A DNA stretch of 64,000 nt from Kibdelosporangium aridum. Its GTDB lineage: Bacteria; Actinomycetota; Actinomycetes; Mycobacteriales; Pseudonocardiaceae. The notes beneath the pieces were generated by a model that was given only the letters and a program-made list of their open reading frames with translations, had not been told where the DNA came from and made no database searches. The position numbers and the translations under genes were made by a program. Location: assembly GCF_900176515.1 (NCBI RefSeq), contig NZ_FWXV01000005.1, forward strand, positions 309,360-373,359, read 5' to 3'. Of the stretch, positions 60,207 through 64,000 are shown piece by piece (the stretch's first letter is position 1; every line of letters begins with the position of its first letter).

Positions 60207-61288
60207 CCCGGCTCTGCTACTGCACGAACGTGCACCCGGCGGAGGATCTCGACGGGATCCTCCGTCAGCTGGACAGCTACGCGGTGCCAGTGCGCGAGAA
60301 ACTCGGCGTTCCCCGACTGGGGCTGGGCCTGTGGCTGGCCGCTGAGGTGGCTGCCGGTCTGGCGTCCTCGCCGGACGCGTTGCGGAAGTTCCGTGCCGAG
60401 CTGGACGCTCGTGGCCTCGACGTGATCACCATGAACGCCTTTCCCTACGGTGGTTTTCACGCCGATGTCGTGAAGCTGTCGGTGTACGAGCCGCGGTGGA
60501 CCGATCAGCGGCGGCTGAAGTACACAGTGGACTGCGTCAGGGTTCTCTCCGAGCTGCTCCCGGACAACGCCGCTTACGGCAGCATTTCGACCCTTCCGCT
60601 TGGCTGGCGCGAACCGTGGACGGCCGCGGATGACGCGGCTGCCTTGGAGTCGTTGACCGAGTTGACTCGGACGCTGCGCTCGGCGCCGCGGCTGATCAAG
60701 CTGGCGGTCGAACCAGAGCCCGGGTGCATTCTGGACACCGTGGCCGATACGGTCGCTTGGCTGGCTCCGCGGGTGGATCCCGAGTACATCGGGCTGTGTC
60801 TGGACACATGTCATTTGGCGGTGTCGTTCGCCGATCCGATGGCGGCCGTCCGGTCGATCGAGGACGCCGGGCTGGAGATCGTCAAGGTCCAGGCTTCGGC
60901 CGCGTTGCACGTGGACGATCCGCGTGCGGCGCTGGCCGAGCTTCGCGAGTTCGCCGAACCCCGTTACCTGCACCAGGTTCGGGAACTCTCGCCGGATGGA
61001 ACCGTGCTCAAGGCAGACGATCTGCCGGAGGCGCTGGAGACCCTGCCTGGCGACGGGCCGTGGCGGGTGCACTTCCACGTTCCGCTGCACGCCGCGCCCG
61101 AGCCGCCCTTGCGATCCACCAACGACGTGCTCACCGAAGTACTGAACACAGTGTCCAGTGACCGGACCATCGAAGTCGAGACGTACACATGGCAAGTGCT
61201 GCCCGACCGGCACCAGCAGGATCTGGTAGACGGTATAGCAGCGGAGCTGGCCTGGGCAGACGGCCGGCTGAGGTTGGAGGTGCCATGA
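60203..61288 (+). CDS. eboE: Metabolite traffic protein EboE (TIM-barrel)
   Basis: 361 aa. Family segments: LCYCTNVHPAEDL at the N-terminus, VPRLGLGLWLAAEVAAGL, VITMNAFPYGGFHADVVKLSVYEPRW, IKLAVEPEPGC (Glu), IGLCLDTCHLAV (Asp/His), VQASAALHV and HFHVPLHA. This is the EboE pattern. In cyanobacteria the Ebo set is needed to move a scytonemin precursor to the periplasm (published work); what it moves here is not known. GTG start, GTGA overlap; its stop overlaps the next ATG. Confidence 0.9.
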   Translation: MTRLCYCTNVHPAEDLDGILRQLDSYAVPVREKLGVPRLGLGLWLAAEVAAGLASSPDALRKFRAELDARGLDVITMNAFPYGGFHADVVKLSVYEPRWTDQRRLKYTVDCVRVLSELLPDNAAYGSISTLPLGWREPWTAADDAAALESLTELTRTLRSAPRLIKLAVEPEPGCILDTVADTVAWLAPRVDPEYIGLCLDTCHLAVSFADPMAAVRSIEDAGLEIVKVQASAALHVDDPRAALAELREFAEPRYLHQVRELSPDGTVLKADDLPEALETLPGDGPWRVHFHVPLHAAPEPPLRSTNDVLTEVLNTVSSDRTIEVETYTWQVLPDRHQQDLVDGIAAELAWADGRLRLEVP

Positions 61289-62682
61289 AGCCGGTGGTCG
61301 TCATCGACATCGTCGGGCTGACCCCACGACTGTTGAAGCACATGCCGAACGTCTCCCGGATCGCGGAGAAGGGCTGGCAGGCCGAGCTGGGTACGGTGCT
61401 GCCCGCGGTCACGTGCAGCGCGCAGTCGACGTTCCTGACCGGCAAGATGCCCGCCGAACACGGCATCGTCGGCAACGGCTGGTACTTCAGGGAACTCGGC
61501 GAGGTGTTCCTGTGGCGCCAGCACAACAAGCTCGTCGGCGGGGACAAGGTCTGGGAGACCGCACGAGCCGCGCACCCGGGTTATCGCGCTGCCAACGTGT
61601 GTTGGTGGTACGCCATGGGCGCCACGACGGACTTGACCGTTACGCCCCGGCCGATCTACTACGCGGACGGCAGGAAGTCGCCGGATTGCTACACCCGTCC
61701 GGTCCGTCTGCACGACGAGTTGACCGAGGCGCTGGGTGAGTTCCCGCTCTTCCAGTACTGGGGTCCGACAGCGTCGATCGCTTCGACGAAGTGGATCGTC
61801 GGTGCGGCCCGCCGGATCCTGTCCGGGCACAAGCCGGACATGCTGTTGGTGTACATCCCGCACCTGGACTACGACTTGCAGCGGTTCGGCCCGGACTCGC
61901 AGGAGGCGGTCAACGCGGCCCGTGACGTCGACGCCGAACTGGCACCGCTGCTGCAGGATGCCGCGAACGCGGACGCGACCGTGGTCGCGTTGAGCGAGTA
62001 CGGGATCACCAACGCCAGCCGTCCGGTGGACATCAACCGGACACTGCGTGCCGAAGGCTTGCTCGAGGTGTACACACAGGACGGTATGGAGTACCTGGAC
62101 CCGTGGGTTTCCAGGGCTTTCGCCGTCGCGGACCACCAGGTCGCACACGTGTACGTGGAGAACGCCGACGACATTCCGCGCGTCAAGGACTTGCTCGACC
62201 GGCTGCCCGGTGTGGACATGGTGCTCGACCGGGTCGAGCAGGCGCGGTACCAGCTCGATCACCCGCGTGCGGGTGACCTGGTGGTCGTCGCCGAGCCGGA
62301 CGCGTGGTTCACGTACTACTACTGGCTCAACGACGACCGTGCGCCGGACTTCGCCAGGGGAGTGGAGATCCACCGCAAGCCCGGCTACGACCCGGCCGAG
62401 CTGTTCTTCAACCCGGCCGACCCGTTGGTGAAGGCCAAGGCGGGGCTGAACCTGGTGAAGAAGAAGGTCGGCCTGCGCTACACGATGAACGTGGTCCCGT
62501 TGGAGGCCGGGATGGTCCGTGGTTCGCACGGCAGGCTGCCGGACTCCCCGCAGGACGGTCCGGTTCTGCTCTGTTCCGACCCGCGTGACCCAGGCCGCGA
62601 GAAGCTGGCCGCCACCGAGGTGCACGAACTTCTGCTTGCGTTGCAAGACATCCGGCCGATGGCCGAAGTTCTGAAAGGATAG
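61285..62682 (+). CDS. Alkaline-phosphatase-superfamily phosphodiesterase (Ebo cluster; EboF-like)
   Basis: 465 aa. Type I phosphodiesterase/nucleotide pyrophosphatase fold: VVVIDIVGLTP (metal Asp), TCSAQSTFLTGKMPAEHGIVGNGW (nucleophile in SAQSTFLTG), YIPHLDYDLQRFG (Asp/His), and ALSEYGITNASRPVD. No signal peptide is seen, so it should be cytoplasmic unless exported otherwise. Such a protein ends the Ebo clusters of cyanobacteria. GAGGTGCC precedes the ATG at 61285. Confidence 0.85.
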   Translation: MKPVVVIDIVGLTPRLLKHMPNVSRIAEKGWQAELGTVLPAVTCSAQSTFLTGKMPAEHGIVGNGWYFRELGEVFLWRQHNKLVGGDKVWETARAAHPGYRAANVCWWYAMGATTDLTVTPRPIYYADGRKSPDCYTRPVRLHDELTEALGEFPLFQYWGPTASIASTKWIVGAARRILSGHKPDMLLVYIPHLDYDLQRFGPDSQEAVNAARDVDAELAPLLQDAANADATVVALSEYGITNASRPVDINRTLRAEGLLEVYTQDGMEYLDPWVSRAFAVADHQVAHVYVENADDIPRVKDLLDRLPGVDMVLDRVEQARYQLDHPRAGDLVVVAEPDAWFTYYYWLNDDRAPDFARGVEIHRKPGYDPAELFFNPADPLVKAKAGLNLVKKKVGLRYTMNVVPLEAGMVRGSHGRLPDSPQDGPVLLCSDPRDPGREKLAATEVHELLLALQDIRPMAEVLKG

Positions 62683-62688
62683 TCATCC

Positions 62689-63696
62689 ATGAGCCGACCG
62701 ATCACGCTGTTCACCGGGCAGTGGGCGGACCTGCCGTTCGAGGAGGTGTGCCGCCTTGCTTCGGGCTGGGGGTACGACGGGCTGGAGATCGCGTGCTCCG
62801 GCGACCACTTCGAAGTGGACCGTGCATTGTCCGAACCGGACTACGTGGCGGGCAGGCACAAGATCCTCGAGCAGTACGGCCTGAAGACCTGGGCGATCTC
62901 GAACCACCTTGTCGGACAGGCGATCTGTGACGACCCGATCGACTTCCGGCACCAGAACATCGTGCCTGCCCGGATCTGGGGCGACGGCGACGCCGAAGGT
63001 GTCCGTCAGCGCGCGGCCAAGGAGATGGCCGACACCGCCCGTGCGGCCCGCAAACTGGGCGTCGACACGGTGATCGGCTTCACCGGGTCGAAGATCTGGA
63101 AGTACGTGGCGATGTTCCCGCCGGTCGGCCAGGACGTGATCGACGACGGCTACCAGGACTTCGCCGACCGGTGGAACCCGATCCTTGACGTGTTCGACGC
63201 CGAGGGCGTGCGGTTCGCGCACGAGGTGCACCCGTCGGAGATCGCGTACGACTACTGGACGACCCGCAAGACTCTGGACGCGGTGGACAACCGGCCGGCG
63301 TTCGGGCTGAACTGGGACCCGTCGCACTTCATCTGGCAGGACCTCGACCCGGTCGGGTTCATCCTGGACTTCGCCGACCGGATCTACCACGTGGACTGCA
63401 AGGACACCAAGAAGAGGTTCGACGGCCGCAACGGCCGGATGGGCTCGCACCTCGCGTGGGCCGATCCGCGGCGTGGCTGGGACTTCGTGTCGACCGGGCA
63501 CGGTGACGTGCCATGGGAGGAGTCGTTCCGCGCGCTGAACGCGATCAAGTACACCGGCCCGATCTCCGTGGAGTGGGAGGACGCGGGGATGGACCGGCTG
63601 CGTGGCGCGGAAGAAGCGGTGAAGTTCATCCGCAACCTGGTTTTCGATCCGCCTGCCGCGGCCTTCGACGCGGCGTTCAGTTCGAAGAAGTCCTGA
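62689..63696 (+). CDS. Sugar phosphate isomerase/epimerase
   Basis: 335 aa xylose-isomerase-like TIM barrel. Metal-site strands: FAHEVHPSEIAYDY (Glu/His), FGLNWDPSHFIWQ (Asp/His), IYHVDCKDTK and ISVEWEDAGMDR (Glu). Members include inosose/keto-sugar isomerases. It follows the EboF-like gene by six bases with GGATAGTC in between, so it is co-transcribed. In sugar loci with Gfo/Idh/MocA proteins such isomerases process 3-keto sugars or inososes; that is inference. Confidence 0.85.
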   Translation: MSRPITLFTGQWADLPFEEVCRLASGWGYDGLEIACSGDHFEVDRALSEPDYVAGRHKILEQYGLKTWAISNHLVGQAICDDPIDFRHQNIVPARIWGDGDAEGVRQRAAKEMADTARAARKLGVDTVIGFTGSKIWKYVAMFPPVGQDVIDDGYQDFADRWNPILDVFDAEGVRFAHEVHPSEIAYDYWTTRKTLDAVDNRPAFGLNWDPSHFIWQDLDPVGFILDFADRIYHVDCKDTKKRFDGRNGRMGSHLAWADPRRGWDFVSTGHGDVPWEESFRALNAIKYTGPISVEWEDAGMDRLRGAEEAVKFIRNLVFDPPAAAFDAAFSSKKS

Positions 63697-63706
63697 AGGG
63701 ATCACC

Positions 63707-64000
63707 ATGGCACTGTCTCGTAGGTCCATGCTGCGCGGCGCCGCCGCGGCGGGTGTCGCGGCTGTCGCGTTACCCGCAACGGCGGCAGCCGCTGACGCCT
63801 CGCGTGGTCGGCTGCGCATCCCGCGTGAGAAGATCAGCATCCAGCTCTACACCCTGCGCTCGATCCTTGAGAAAGACCTGGAAGGCACCCTCTCGGCGCT
63901 GGCTGACATCGGCTATCGCCGGGTGGAACTGGCCGGGACGTACGGGCGCAGCGCGGCCGAGTTCAAGTCCATTCTGGACAAGAACCACATCAAGGCGCCG
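63707..64000 (+). CDS. Tat-exported sugar phosphate isomerase/epimerase-like protein (3' truncated)
   Basis: First 98 codons only, cut by the window edge. Twin-arginine signal RRSMLRGAAAAGVAAVALPA followed by an Ala-rich cleavage region, then the start of a TIM barrel (ISIQLYTLRSILEKDLEGTLSALADIGYRRVELAGTYGRSA), typical of secreted sugar isomerase/epimerases. It shares the transcript of the preceding gene (10-base gap). An exported isomerase beside the secreted dehydrogenase/DUF1080 protein supports an extracytoplasmic sugar-modification step. Confidence 0.8.
   Translation, partial: MALSRRSMLRGAAAAGVAAVALPATAAAADASRGRLRIPREKISIQLYTLRSILEKDLEGTLSALADIGYRRVELAGTYGRSAAEFKSILDKNHIKAP

Noticed and set aside
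1..64000. CRISPR arrays, tRNA/rRNA genes, insertion sequences, prophage
   Set aside because: No regularly spaced repeats, no tRNA-like T-loop/acceptor pairs, no transposase or integrase motifs were found on reading both strands.

Overview
The window is a high-GC chromosomal segment, almost certainly from an actinomycete and most likely Pseudonocardiaceae-like. Evidence: frequent GTG/TTG starts, strong G/C third-position bias, a complete yrbE-mce operon, PucR/PaaX/ROK/AraC regulators, nSTAND-WD40 and CHAT-TPR proteins, and an actinobacterial Ebo-type cluster. No rRNA, tRNA, CRISPR array, insertion sequence or phage gene was found. The family-level placement is inference.

Layout. 1-1391: end of a cobalamin operon (CobL/CbiT tail, CbiG). 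1428-10338: mixed single genes: an unknown propeller-like protein, a secreted endonuclease/exonuclease/phosphatase-family protein, a divergent AraC regulator and PPOX flavoprotein, an ABC-F ATPase, and an atypical kinase/receiver pair. 10578-17679: a tryptophan/kynurenine locus. One arm (PaaX regulator, tryptophan 2,3-dioxygenase, kynureninase) diverges from the other (creatininase-family hydrolase, aryl-CoA ligase, enoyl-CoA hydratase) across a 50-bp intergenic region. Two leaderless-type promoters there share one palindrome. A PucR regulator follows. 18133-29810: secreted DUF6801-type proteins, two YrbE permeases, MceA-F and two Mce-associated proteins, ending at a strong terminator. A secreted paralogue (29858-30445) lies beyond it on the other strand.

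30568-36763: XRE/cupin regulator divergent from a thioredoxin-reductase-like flavoprotein, a tandem pair of secreted alpha/beta hydrolases, and a ROK regulator coupled to a small membrane protein. 36898-44671: a patch with the look of a conflict or signalling island: an HTH-nSTAND-WD40-ricin fusion, a PAP2-like membrane protein, a decayed DUF4037 gene, a CHAT-TPR protein and a 61-aa small protein.

45052-64000: one long carbohydrate locus on the + strand. It has a ROK repressor, a ribose-type sugar ABC importer (ATPase, permease, lipoprotein), a Gfo/Idh/MocA oxidoreductase and a 1,527-aa secreted ThuA/sugar-dehydrogenase/PKD/CBM/DUF1080 protein. An Ebo-like cluster follows: inositol-phosphate synthase, UbiA prenyltransferase, a TIM-barrel-EboA fusion, TatD hydrolase, EboE and a phosphodiesterase. 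Two more sugar isomerase-like proteins close it, the last cut by the window edge. The most interesting feature is this Ebo cluster, in which a myo-inositol-phosphate synthase sits where other Ebo clusters carry the EboD sugar-phosphate cyclase. It is tied by position to a sugar uptake and possible 3-keto-glycoside pathway.
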